Positions 50,164 through 57,676 of a DNA stretch of 64,000 bases are shown in pieces. This DNA comes from a virus. The notes beneath the pieces were generated by a model, which was not told the DNA's origin, did no database searches, and worked only from the letters and a program-made list of their open reading frames with translations. The position numbers were made by a program, and so were the translations under genes. The stretch lies in IMG/VR virus record IMGVR_UViG_3300033233_000031, positions 1 through 64,000 of that record. One strand, given 5' to 3'. Positions within the stretch are counted from its first letter, which is position 1; the number at the start of each line of letters is the position of its first letter.

Positions 50164-50184
50164 GCCGCTCCTGGTGGGAGCGGC
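50164..50184 (+). promoter_or_regulatory. Hairpin in the 5' leader of the transglycosylase gene
   Basis: GCCGCTCC (50164-50171) pairs with 50177-50184 across a 5-nt loop, between the promoter and the TAGGAGGAG ribosome site. May tune or delay the lytic gene. Confidence 0.45.
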
Positions 50185-50218
50185 CCGCCGGACCTGTTCC
50201 CTAGTAGGAGGAGCGACC

Positions 50219-51019
50219 GTGAAACGGCACGCGATCCGATGCGTTGTGATTGCAGCGATCGCTGCAGGATTCGTCTCAATCTCGACAGCAGCACAAGGCG
50301 ACGGCAAGAGGAGCCAGAGGCTGCCTCCCACCGCCGCAGTGAAACACAAGGCCTCGGCAGCCGCCTCCGCCAGAGTGAAGCCGCCGACGCCGTACTCGAG
50401 GATGACGCTCCAGCAAAGAGCTCGGTATCAGGAGCGCGCGCTACAAACGTACATGAGCCGGTGGCACTTCTGGCTCCGTCACCGATCCGGTGGATCAGCC
50501 AAGACGATGAGGTGCCGTGGCGCGCTCGCGCCAGCGTGGGCCTGCTGGAGCCTTGAAGCCTCAAACTGGACCAGACTCGAACTCGCCAAGACGCGCGAGC
50601 GCATTGAGGTCGTGCGTCGCAACAAGATCATCGCTCGCCTGAATCGCGGCTTGGTCGGCACGCCTATGGAGGGTCTAGGTGCCGCGTATGAGGAGGCTGG
50701 TCGTCTCAACGACGTATCCCCCTATCTGCTCGCCGCGGCCTCCGGCACCGAGTCTTCGTTCGGCGTATCAGCCTGCGGAAGCTACAACGCATGGGGGCTT
50801 GGCAACTGCTCGGGCAGTAGCTGGGTGCCCTCCTTTGCATCGTGGTCGGAGGCCATTCACTGGTACGCCGTCTACCTGCGGAGAACGTGGCCAAGCGCAC
50901 GAACAACCTACGACTTCACGCACCCCAACTACGCGGCCTGCCCGCCGTGCTGGGGTCGTAAGACAGCCTGGTGGATGGCCTCGCGCTTCGGTGCACCCGG
51001 CACAGTCGCCTACCGCTGA
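50219..51019 (+). CDS. Secreted lysozyme/transglycosylase-like protein
   Basis: 266 residues from GTG 50219, chosen for the perfect TAGGAGGAG upstream. A Sec signal (KRHAIRCVVIAAIAAGFVS) gives an exported protein. A basic linker leads to a catalytic domain with AAASGTESSFGVSACGSYN (Glu near 177) and AWGLGNC, then ARTTYDFTHPNYAACP. This is the SLT/glucosaminidase-like fold in which the Glu is the general acid. Export independent of a holin is implied. Confidence 0.65.
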   Translation: MKRHAIRCVVIAAIAAGFVSISTAAQGDGKRSQRLPPTAAVKHKASAAASARVKPPTPYSRMTLQQRARYQERALQTYMSRWHFWLRHRSGGSAKTMRCRGALAPAWACWSLEASNWTRLELAKTRERIEVVRRNKIIARLNRGLVGTPMEGLGAAYEEAGRLNDVSPYLLAAASGTESSFGVSACGSYNAWGLGNCSGSSWVPSFASWSEAIHWYAVYLRRTWPSARTTYDFTHPNYAACPPCWGRKTAWWMASRFGAPGTVAYR

Positions 51020-51037
51020 TTCTCAGTCGGCTGAGAA
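51020..51037. repeat. 18-bp palindrome, copy 3 (identical to copy 1)
   Basis: TTCTCAGTCGGCTGAGAA begins at the base after the stop of the transglycosylase gene and sits 3 nt before the terminator stem. Confidence 0.65.
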
Positions 51038-51040
51038 ACG

Positions 51041-51070
51041 AGAAAGAGCCCGGGCAACCGGGCTCTTTCT
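51041..51070 (+). terminator. Rho-independent terminator
   Basis: AGAAAGAGCCCGG (51041-51053) pairs with 51058-51070 (13 bp, loop GCAA), followed by TTCG. Ends the transglycosylase transcript; its left side has an A run, so it can also serve the opposite strand. Confidence 0.8.
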
Positions 51071-51105
51071 TTCGAGGGGGGGCATCGAACACTACTCCCC
51101 TTTGA

Positions 51106-52116
51106 TTATCCTTTCCAGTGCCCGCTGCCGGTCTGGACGTGGTAGGTGATGTACTGCTCGATCGTCATCCCTTTCGCTGCCGCCCGAGCAGCCAGCCGAG
51201 CAGCCACTCGATCGCTGAAAGGACCCACGAGAAAGGGACCGGGGGCGGTACCACCACCAGGCGCTGGCGGCAGAGGTACGGGAGGTGGAGGTGGAGGTGG
51301 AGTAGGGGCAGGGCCCGGAGGAGGTAGATCGGGCAGCGTGACGCCTGTGAGCGTGTGGTACGCATCGGCGAGAGCCTGAACGTCGATCCCTTCCTGGAAG
51401 GCCGGGTGATCGATGTTCCACTGCCAGATCACGACCCAGGCCTCTTCGAGCTGATGCTTGCGGAAGGGCGAAGTCGTCTTCACCCGCAGCCCCCAGCTGA
51501 TCACGTCTTCGATCTTCGTGCCTTCGTCGAAGGCGCCGTTGACGATGGCGTGGCCTCCCCACTCCGGACTCTTGCTGTAGTCCCACTCGCCCTGATCGGT
51601 CTGGTCCTGCTGGGCCGTCAGAAGGTTGACGCCCCAGAGGACGCCACCGAAGATGCTGACGGCAGCGTCGAGTTCGGCGTCGCTTGATTCGTCGACCTTC
51701 GCGAAAGCGAGCGGCTTCACATCGCCGATGCCTCCGGAGTGCAGTGCCTCGAGCATCGTCTGCATATCGACACCGTCGTCGCCAGTGCCCGTCGCGGGGT
51801 TGAAACTGGGATTGCCGGAGCGTCGATAGAGATCGAAGACCTCATCCTGCGACGGCTGGACTTCGGCACCGAGAAGACCGGCGCTGACGAGGCGGACGAG
51901 ATTCGCGACCGAGGTCGGGCCGCAGTCTCCGAACTGATCGTTCTCGTAGAGGCCGAAGGGATTGGCCGCGATATGGTCTGTGACGGCCGGATGCGCCGGG
52001 ACGGCACCTGACAGGAAGTCGGCCAGCATCAGGGCTGGCGCATGCTTCGGCGGTCGGCGCCCGAGCTTCCTGCTCGGATAGTCGTGGACGCCGGACGCGC
52101 GATGTGGAATTGCCAC
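51106..52116 (-). CDS. Papain/C39-like cysteine peptidase-type protein
   Basis: 336 residues from GTG 52116 (AGAGGAGAGAA upstream). QFGDCGPTSVANLV places Cys65 at the start of a helix as in papain-like enzymes; WGGHAIVNG gives His188 and SWG (206-208) the last conserved element. A Pro-rich linker (254-282) leads to a short helical C-terminus. Substrate is unknown; it might process a virion or host protein. It stands alone on the minus strand between the lysis and packaging genes. Confidence 0.62.
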   Translation of the reverse strand: MAIPHRASGVHDYPSRKLGRRPPKHAPALMLADFLSGAVPAHPAVTDHIAANPFGLYENDQFGDCGPTSVANLVRLVSAGLLGAEVQPSQDEVFDLYRRSGNPSFNPATGTGDDGVDMQTMLEALHSGGIGDVKPLAFAKVDESSDAELDAAVSIFGGVLWGVNLLTAQQDQTDQGEWDYSKSPEWGGHAIVNGAFDEGTKIEDVISWGLRVKTTSPFRKHQLEEAWVVIWQWNIDHPAFQEGIDVQALADAYHTLTGVTLPDLPPPGPAPTPPPPPPPVPLPPAPGGGTAPGPFLVGPFSDRVAARLAARAAAKGMTIEQYITYHVQTGSGHWKG

Positions 52117-52231
52117 TTCTCTCCTCTCGATGGACGACACCGATGGTACGAGTCTCGTCGGCTTGACCTTCGTCCGCCAGTCGTTCTAAGCTGGTGGTGC
52201 GCCGTGGAGCAGTTGGGAGCTCGGGCGCGAA

Positions 52232-52390
52232 GTGACCGAAGAGGTGATCGAGTTCGATGCTTCGATCCCCGGCTACAGAGCCCGTCGCGTTGTCCAGTTC
52301 TCACGGATCGATACGCGATCGATGACTTTCCTGTCTCTGGTCGGCACTGGCGTCATGCTCGACTCCGGGACGAGAAGCTCAGCCCAGTAG
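52232..52390 (+). CDS. Small hypothetical protein
   Basis: 52 residues from GTG 52232. The peptide (VTEEVIEFDASIPGYRARRV onward) has a normal composition and no stop conflict. There is no clear ribosome site. Low support. The 115 nt upstream and 114 nt downstream hold nothing else apart from a GAGGTGCACCTC palindrome at 52436-52447. Confidence 0.3.
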   Translation: MTEEVIEFDASIPGYRARRVVQFSRIDTRSMTFLSLVGTGVMLDSGTRSSAQ

Positions 52391-52504
52391 CGGGACCAAA
52401 AGGAGCCCCCGCGTGCCTTCGTCCTACTCAGTGAGGAGGTGCACCTCTTCACCTTTCGTCCAGCACCCGGGGGCAAGGAGCAGGACTCTAGCAGACTCCG
52501 TGCT

Positions 52505-52510
52505 TACACT
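52505..52510 (+). promoter_or_regulatory. -10 box for leaderless terminase operon
   Basis: TACACT lies 6 nt before GTG 52517 without any Shine-Dalgarno, the same layout as at 14434. No good -35 is visible. Confidence 0.5.
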
Positions 52511-52516
52511 TCAACC

Positions 52517-53074
52517 GTGGATCCAGACGGCGACGAGTTCTACGACGCGGACGGCGAGAAGATCCCCGAGAAGGGCGTCTCGGATATCACCGCCGCGGAC
52601 AAGTACGAGTTCATCCAGCTGACGTCGCAAGGCTACGACCGGAGCGAGGCCGCGCTCGTACTCGGCTACAAGGCGCGGCCCTGGCGATCGCTGACGTCAC
52701 AGATGTCGCCGTTCTACGACGAGGAGTTCACGCGCGCGTACTACGACGCGAAGGGAACGCCGGAAGCGAACCTCAACTACATCGAGCGCGTGCGCGAGAT
52801 GGTCAACCATCGCGCGATGACCGACTCGGACCGTCTGCTCGAGAAGATCGCGCTCGTGCATCTGCCAGAGTGGCAGGTGCTTCGCCAGCGCGATGTGAAC
52901 ATCAACGTGCGCGCCGTCTTCGAGGCGCAGCTGAAGGAGCTGCCCACCGAGCTCTTGGACAAGATCATCGAGGCCCTGGAAACCGGGCACGTCATCGATG
53001 CTGAGCCGGCCGACTTCGACGAGCTACCGCCAGCAGTAGAGAGTGATGATGACCCGCAAGAGGAGGCCGCGTGA
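52517..53074 (+). CDS. Terminase small subunit (probable)
   Basis: 185 residues from GTG 52517. An acidic start is followed by a helix-turn-helix (FIQLTSQGYDRSEAALVLGY) that would contact packaging-site DNA, a central helical oligomerisation part (LNYIERVREMVNHRAM) and an acidic tail. It precedes and overlaps the large subunit by 4 nt. The palindrome at 53025 is read LPPAVE. Confidence 0.65.
   Translation: MDPDGDEFYDADGEKIPEKGVSDITAADKYEFIQLTSQGYDRSEAALVLGYKARPWRSLTSQMSPFYDEEFTRAYYDAKGTPEANLNYIERVREMVNHRAMTDSDRLLEKIALVHLPEWQVLRQRDVNINVRAVFEAQLKELPTELLDKIIEALETGHVIDAEPADFDELPPAVESDDDPQEEAA
53025..53038. repeat. 14-bp palindrome copy (TACCGCCAGCAGTA)
   Basis: 13 of 14 matches; inside the small-terminase gene. 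Confidence 0.5.
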
Positions 53075-54660
53075 CTCACGACGATGACTGGAAGCTCGAA
53101 GTCGCGCAGGGCATCCGCAACTCCCGCAAGATCGCCGAAGAGGCGGAGGAGTTCTCTGGCTCGCTCGTGAAGTTCATCCGCGCCGCCTGGGAGCATATGA
53201 AGCCGGAGGAGCTGTACCGGCACAACTGGCACATCGACGCCATCTGCGAGCACCTGGAGGCTGTGTCGCACGGAGAGATCGATCGACTCCAGATCTGGAT
53301 TCCGCCGCAGTCGATGAAGTCGATCCTGACGAGCGTCTGCTGGCCCGCGTGGGAGTGGACGTTCGCGCCGGGCATCTGTTACTGGACGGCGTCCTACTCA
53401 ACCGATCTCTCGGGACGGCTCTCAGCCGAGTCGCTCTTCCTGATGAAGAGCCAGTGGTACCAGGAGCGCTGGGGGCACAAGTTCAACTTCATCCGCGACG
53501 CCGAGTCGTTCTTCAAGAACGACCGTGGCGGGCATCGGCTCGCGACATCGCCAACGGCCGAGATGGGCACGGGCTACCACGGCCACCGCGTCCTGATCGA
53601 CGACGCGATCAATGCGAAGGCGGCTGACGCGACTTCGCGAGTCCGGCTCGACGAGGCAAACAGCTGGTACGACGGAACGGTCGAGTCACGAGGGATCGGC
53701 GATGACCATGCGCGCGTGATCATCATGCAGCGACTGCACGAGAAGGACATCGCCGCGCACGTCTTCGACGACCACACGAGTTGGACGGTGCTCTGTCTCC
53801 CCGAGTTCTTCGAGCCCAAGCATCCGTATGCCTGGCGTGGTGATCCTCGTAAGGAAGACGACTCCCTGTGGCCTGACTATCGGCCGCGAGAGGCCGCCTT
53901 GTCGAAGATGTCACGCCTCGGCTATCGGTCATCCGGCCAGTACCAGCAGCGGCCAGAGCCGAAGGAAGGATCGATCCTGAAGCGCGACCAGTGGCGCTTC
54001 TACGATCCGAAGCTCTTCAACGAGGATCTGCCAGCGAAGGAGCTCGCGGGCTACCGTAACCGGCGCCCAAAGTGCACACGCGTCGTGATGTCGATCGACG
54101 CTCCGCTCAAGGACAAGGAGACGAACGACCATGTCTCCATCCAGTCCTGGGGCGTGCGCGGCGCCGACCGCTTCCTGCTCGACATCCGCACCGACAACAT
54201 GGCCTACCCGCAGGCCAAGCGGGCGATCATCGAGCAGGCGCGGTACGTGCGCAAGCTCTACCCGCGCGTCGCTCACACCGTCCTGATCGAGAATGCTGGC
54301 TACGGTCCGGAGCTGATCGCTGATCTCAAGCGTGACCTGACCGGCGTGACGAAGATCCCGGCAGGGCAAGACGGCGACAAGACCACGCGCGCCGAGGCGG
54401 CGTCCTCAGACCTCGAGTCTGGGAACTGCTGGCTGCCCGGAATTGGCGGCGGCGTGGACGAGACGACCGGCCCGCCCACTAAGGTCAGCGCCGAGGTGCA
54501 GGAGTTCATCGAGGAATTGGCCCGCTTCCCGAATGGCAGCTACGACGACCGTGTTGACGCCTGGAGCCAGTGCATGAACTGGCTGCGCGCGCGCCTGGTG
54601 AAGCCTGGCCGAACTGCCTCGCCGTATTCACGAAGGAGACGACGCCGTGCCCCAGCTTGA
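53071..54660 (+). CDS. Terminase large subunit
   Basis: 529 residues from GTG 53071. Walker A is the deviant IPPQSMKS (77-84); Walker B is VLIDD (174-178); the RNase-H-like nuclease has Asp in VMSIDAPLKD (about 341-350) and YDDRVDAWSQ (about 490-499). It packages concatemeric DNA into the portal. Unusually, its gene is about 36 kb from the portal gene in this window rather than next to it. Confidence 0.88.
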   Translation: MTHDDDWKLEVAQGIRNSRKIAEEAEEFSGSLVKFIRAAWEHMKPEELYRHNWHIDAICEHLEAVSHGEIDRLQIWIPPQSMKSILTSVCWPAWEWTFAPGICYWTASYSTDLSGRLSAESLFLMKSQWYQERWGHKFNFIRDAESFFKNDRGGHRLATSPTAEMGTGYHGHRVLIDDAINAKAADATSRVRLDEANSWYDGTVESRGIGDDHARVIIMQRLHEKDIAAHVFDDHTSWTVLCLPEFFEPKHPYAWRGDPRKEDDSLWPDYRPREAALSKMSRLGYRSSGQYQQRPEPKEGSILKRDQWRFYDPKLFNEDLPAKELAGYRNRRPKCTRVVMSIDAPLKDKETNDHVSIQSWGVRGADRFLLDIRTDNMAYPQAKRAIIEQARYVRKLYPRVAHTVLIENAGYGPELIADLKRDLTGVTKIPAGQDGDKTTRAEAASSDLESGNCWLPGIGGGVDETTGPPTKVSAEVQEFIEELARFPNGSYDDRVDAWSQCMNWLRARLVKPGRTASPYSRRRRRRAPA

Positions 54661-54835
54661 CCCGGACGATCCCAAGCGCGAATACTGCCTCCCGAAGAGA
54701 CGCGGCGGAAGGAAGCCGGACATCAGCCAGATCGCCGGCGGGATCCCCGTGAACGATCGCACCGCCGATCAGATCGGTCGCAGCTACACGCGCGAGCAGA
54801 TCGAGAAGTTCGAGGACAAGAGGCGTCGGCGATGA
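54647..54835 (+). CDS. Small basic hypothetical protein
   Basis: 62 residues from GTG 54647, overlapping the terminase stop by 14 nt. Charged and helical at the end (EQIEKFEDKRRRR). Unknown. Confidence 0.45.
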   Translation: MPQLDPDDPKREYCLPKRRGGRKPDISQIAGGIPVNDRTADQIGRSYTREQIEKFEDKRRRR

Positions 54836-54915
54836 GCTTCAACCCGTACTGGCTCGCGGTTGCGGTTGGCTTCCTTCTCGGCGTCCTCGTCGAGCACCGC
54901 TGGGCGATCCTCTGA
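54832..54915 (+). CDS. 27-residue membrane peptide
   Basis: ATG 54832 overlaps the preceding stop; the stop overlaps the next ATG. WLAVAVGFLLGVLVEHRW forms one membrane helix. Confidence 0.45.
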   Translation: MSFNPYWLAVAVGFLLGVLVEHRWAIL

Positions 54916-55625
54916 TGTCTATCGCGATCGTCATTCCCGTTCTCGGGCGACCGGAGCGGGCACCCTCGCTCGTCGAGTCGATCAAGATCAGCACGACCGT
55001 CCCTCACCGCGTGCTCTTCATGCTCTCCCCGAATGACCGAGCTGGGCGCGTCTACGCCAAGCACGGCGAGGTGATCCTCGTCGAGTGGGAGTCTGGGCCC
55101 GGAGACTTCGCCCGCAAGACGAACCGCGGCTTCGCCGAGACGACTGAGGAGTTCATCTTCTGCGGTGCGACAGATCTGACCTTCGAGCCCGGATGGGACG
55201 TCCGCGCGCTCGATGTCGCCGAGTCCTCCGGCGCTGGCGTGATCGGCACCTGGGATGGAGCCAACCCGGTCGTGATGAAGGGCGACCACTCGACGCACTC
55301 GCTCGTCCGACGTTCGTATGCCGAGGATCCTGGCTGCACCGTCGACGGAACGGGGGCGATCTACTGCGAGCTCTACGACCACCAGGCAGTCGATAACGAG
55401 CTGGTCGAGGTAGCGCAGATGCGCGGGCAATGGGCATTCTCGCCGTACTCGAGAGTCATCCACCACCATCCCTTCTTCGATCGCAGCATTCCGATCGACG
55501 CGACCTACAAGAAGGCGTTGGCGAAAGGTCGAGATGACAGGGTGCTCTTCATGCAGCGACGACGGCTGTGGCAAGTAGAGGCGCGCGCTCGGCAGCGGCA
55601 AGAGCGGAGAGCGAGGATGAGGTGA
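54915..55625 (+). CDS. GT2-like glycosyltransferase
   Basis: 236 residues, ATG 54915. MSIAIVIPVLGRPERAPSL is the first GT2 strand and loop. The segment DFARKTNRGFAETTEEFIF and the following Cys-Gly-Ala-Thr-Asp (about 75-100) stand in the donor-site region, although no clear DxD is visible. The last 30 residues are a basic helix. Overlaps the deacetylase gene by 4 nt, so the pair probably acts on the same glycan. Confidence 0.68.
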   Translation: MSIAIVIPVLGRPERAPSLVESIKISTTVPHRVLFMLSPNDRAGRVYAKHGEVILVEWESGPGDFARKTNRGFAETTEEFIFCGATDLTFEPGWDVRALDVAESSGAGVIGTWDGANPVVMKGDHSTHSLVRRSYAEDPGCTVDGTGAIYCELYDHQAVDNELVEVAQMRGQWAFSPYSRVIHHHPFFDRSIPIDATYKKALAKGRDDRVLFMQRRRLWQVEARARQRQERRARMR

Positions 55626-56176
55626 ATGCGCTCCTGCTCGCACCACACTCGGATGACGAGGCGCTCTTCGCCTGTTACCTCTGCCTGGCGTTCAAGCCTC
55701 ACATCGTCATCTGCACCGTGTCGCAGGCGCAGGAATCCTATGGCGTCAGTGCCGAGGAGCGAGCGTCCGAGAGCCTTGCGGTAGCTGACCTCCTGGGGTG
55801 CGCCTGCACCCAGCTCGACTTCCTCGACACCGATCGCGGCGCGATCCGCAAGCCACTCATCGGCTGGCTCGAGCTCCACCGCGCGCACAGCGAGGAGTAC
55901 GACGTCGTCTTCGCGCCGGCGGTGGAGGAGGGTGGCAATGAGCAGCACAGTGCCGTGGGAGAAGCTGCCGACGAGGTGTACGGTGAGATCGTCGTCCACT
56001 ACCTCACCTACACGAGCGACGGCCGTTCGCGAAGCGACACAGAGTCAGAACCGCGCGACCCAGACTGGATAGGGATCAAGCTCGAAGCTCTTTCTCGCTA
56101 TCGCTCACAGCTCCGTGTGCCAAACTGCCGCCCTTGGTTCTTCGATCTACTCGACCTTCGGGAGTGGCTGCAATGA
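55622..56176 (+). CDS. PIG-L/LmbE-family de-N-acetylase
   Basis: 184 residues from GTG 55622. NALLLAPHSDDEALFA (2-17) contains the His-x-Asp-Asp-Glu metal motif of zinc-dependent de-N-acetylases (HPDDE in most members, HSDDE here). A late YLTYTS and HRAHSEEYDVVF fit the fold. Relatives deacetylate GlcNAc-containing lipids, mycothiol precursors or antibiotic sugars. Located directly after a glycosyltransferase. Confidence 0.78.
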   Translation: MNALLLAPHSDDEALFACYLCLAFKPHIVICTVSQAQESYGVSAEERASESLAVADLLGCACTQLDFLDTDRGAIRKPLIGWLELHRAHSEEYDVVFAPAVEEGGNEQHSAVGEAADEVYGEIVVHYLTYTSDGRSRSDTESEPRDPDWIGIKLEALSRYRSQLRVPNCRPWFFDLLDLREWLQ

Positions 56177-56484
56177 GCGATGGATCTGGCGGCAAGAGCG
56201 CCGCGGAGATGGCGCAGGCGGAGATGGATTTGCTCCTCTCTCGCCCGATCCGTGCTGCCTGCTCCTTCTGCCCGTGGTCGTACGAAGGCATCTTCGGAGA
56301 TGCGCGCGAGCTGTCAGAGGCTCATCGGCAAGAAGCGCATCCTGAAGCCAAGCCTGTGATCTCGCGCCGCAAGCGTCGGACCCTGACGCTCAGGCAGCCG
56401 CGACTCAGCGATGCGGAGCTGGAGGAGATCGAGGTCGAGCGCAGGCGCCGCGCGGCTGCACTTGGGATCGACCTTGGACCCTGA
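56173..56484 (+). CDS. C2H2 zinc-finger-like protein
   Basis: 103 residues, ATG 56173. CSFCPWSYEG followed by a helix ending HRQEAHPEA is a good CxxC...HxxxxH finger. The second half is basic helix. May bind nucleic acid. Confidence 0.55.
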   Translation: MSDGSGGKSAAEMAQAEMDLLLSRPIRAACSFCPWSYEGIFGDARELSEAHRQEAHPEAKPVISRRKRRTLTLRQPRLSDAELEEIEVERRRRAAALGIDLGP

Positions 56485-56833
56485 TCCTCGCCCTACCGGC
56501 GCTATTCGCGATCCCGATCTACTGCGCGCCCTTCATCTGACCTGGCTGGAGTGCGCGATCTGTGAGCGATCAGACGTGAGACTCTCGCTGCACCATGTGC
56601 TCAAGAACCCACGCCAGGACGTGAGGGAAGGTCTCATGATGCTCTGCGGCGACGGTGTGCAGGGTTGCCATGGGCTGATCGAGGCGAACGACCGCGAGGC
56701 GCGGCGAGCTCTGGCACAGTACATCGTCGACCAGCGTCCTGACATCGTTCAGCACCTGATCGCCCGGCTCGGCGAGATCGTCGCGCAGAATTGGCTCGAG
56801 CGGCGTTTGCAAGGAGTCATGAAGGTGGGCTAG
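56474..56833 (+). CDS. HNH endonuclease (packaging-associated type)
   Basis: 119 residues from TTG 56474, overlapping the previous stop. WLECAICERSDVRLSLHHVL then LCGDGVQGCHGLIEA is an HNH core with structural Cys residues. HNH proteins next to terminase genes often take part in DNA packaging. Its stop codon TAG forms part of the -10 box for the RNA candidate downstream. Confidence 0.68.
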   Translation: MDPDPRPTGAIRDPDLLRALHLTWLECAICERSDVRLSLHHVLKNPRQDVREGLMMLCGDGVQGCHGLIEANDREARRALAQYIVDQRPDIVQHLIARLGEIVAQNWLERRLQGVMKVG

Positions 56834-56836
56834 ACT
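56807..56836 (+). promoter_or_regulatory. Promoter for a small RNA candidate
   Basis: TTGCAA (56807-56812), 18-nt spacer, TAGACT (56831-56836). No coding frame begins just downstream. Confidence 0.5.
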
Positions 56837-56937
56837 GACTCAGACAGGCAGTCGAGCCGCGCCGTTCGTCACACCGCCGAACGGAAGGTCTGACTCCTTT
56901 CACTGGGTACGAGGAGCCCCCGCAAGGGGCTCTTCGT
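56837..56937 (+). ncRNA. Candidate structured small RNA ending in a terminator
   Basis: About 95 nt between the promoter and a hairpin terminator. ACTCAGAC (56838-56845) can pair with GTCTGACT (56888-56895) with one mismatch; inside it CCGTTCG (56862-56868) pairs with CGAACGG (56878-56884). The terminator is GAGCCCC/GGGGCTC extended to ACGA/TCGT (56909-56937, loop CGCAA). I found no tRNA or known riboswitch features. Role unknown; it could also be a leader for the next gene. Confidence 0.45.
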
Positions 56938-56944
56938 CTGTGTA

Positions 56945-56972
56945 AAGACAACTCCGTCCTGTCTCGTAGCTT
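56945..56972 (+). promoter_or_regulatory. Promoter for holin-like genes
   Basis: AAGACA (56945-56950), 16-nt spacer, TAGCTT (56967-56972), about 30 nt before a strong GGAGGAGG and GTG 57005. Confidence 0.4.
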
Positions 56973-57004
56973 TAATCCGGGCATCCGACGACGGAGGAGG
57001 CGCA

Positions 57005-57442
57005 GTGGATGTGATTCTCGGGAAGGCTGGCCGTGCGGCGCTCAGAGCCGGACTAGTGATTGCGGTAACGCTCGCGGCTGGAATTCTCAACGCACCGAAC
57101 TTGCAGGAAGCGAAGGCGCTCGCGACAGCCGCGTCGATCGCGATCCTGGTCGCGGCGGTGGGGGCTCTTCGCGCGTTCGTTCCAGGCTTCGCGGAAGCAC
57201 TCGCGGCGGCCCTCCACGTTCCAGTCGCATACGCGGACGTCTTCATCTCGACAGCAACGACGTTCGTGCTCGGCTTCATCGCACTCTCAGAGGGCGTCCT
57301 GTCATCACCTGATTGGCATGCGGCAAAGGCCGCTGGGGTGGCGGGGATCGTCGCTATCGGAGATGCGCTCATCAAAATCGCCTCGAACTGGCTCACGGCC
57401 GGGAACTCTCCCAAGCCTGAGCACGGATTCGGCGGCGTATAG
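57005..57442 (+). CDS. Multi-pass membrane protein (holin-like)
   Basis: 145 residues from GTG 57005 with GGAGGAGGCGCA. About four hydrophobic segments (for example AGLVIAVTLAAGILNA, ASIAILVAAVGALRAF, TFVLGFIALSEG, GIVAIGDALIKIA). The next gene is also a short membrane protein, suggesting a holin pair. Confidence 0.52.
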   Translation: MDVILGKAGRAALRAGLVIAVTLAAGILNAPNLQEAKALATAASIAILVAAVGALRAFVPGFAEALAAALHVPVAYADVFISTATTFVLGFIALSEGVLSSPDWHAAKAAGVAGIVAIGDALIKIASNWLTAGNSPKPEHGFGGV

Positions 57443-57667
57443 GTGAACGAGCAGACGACGGCGGGCGTCAGGGTTGGGGCTGGTGGGGGCTCCGGCCTCG
57501 GCCTCGGCGTCCTCGTCGTCTGGCTAGCTGGCAACCGTGGCGTGGATATGCCCGCCGAAGTAGGCACTGTCATCGGCGCAATGGCGATGGGCGGCGGGGC
57601 AGCTGTCGGAGCCTGGGGCATCATCGGCTGCTGCAAGCGCCTGTTGTACGGCCGTGGTCAGGGCTAG
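57443..57667 (+). CDS. Two-span holin-like protein
   Basis: 74 residues from GTG 57443, starting at the base after the previous stop. Two Gly/Ala/Val spans (LGLGVLVVWLAG and GAMAMGGGAAVGAWGII) and a basic tail (CCKRLLYGRG), as in class II holins. Confidence 0.55.
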   Translation: MNEQTTAGVRVGAGGGSGLGLGVLVVWLAGNRGVDMPAEVGTVIGAMAMGGGAAVGAWGIIGCCKRLLYGRGQG

Positions 57668-57676
57668 GATCCCTCC

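Noticed and set aside
56837-56937. tRNA gene
   Set aside because: The hairpins do not form a cloverleaf and there is no 7-bp acceptor stem with a T-loop of standard length.
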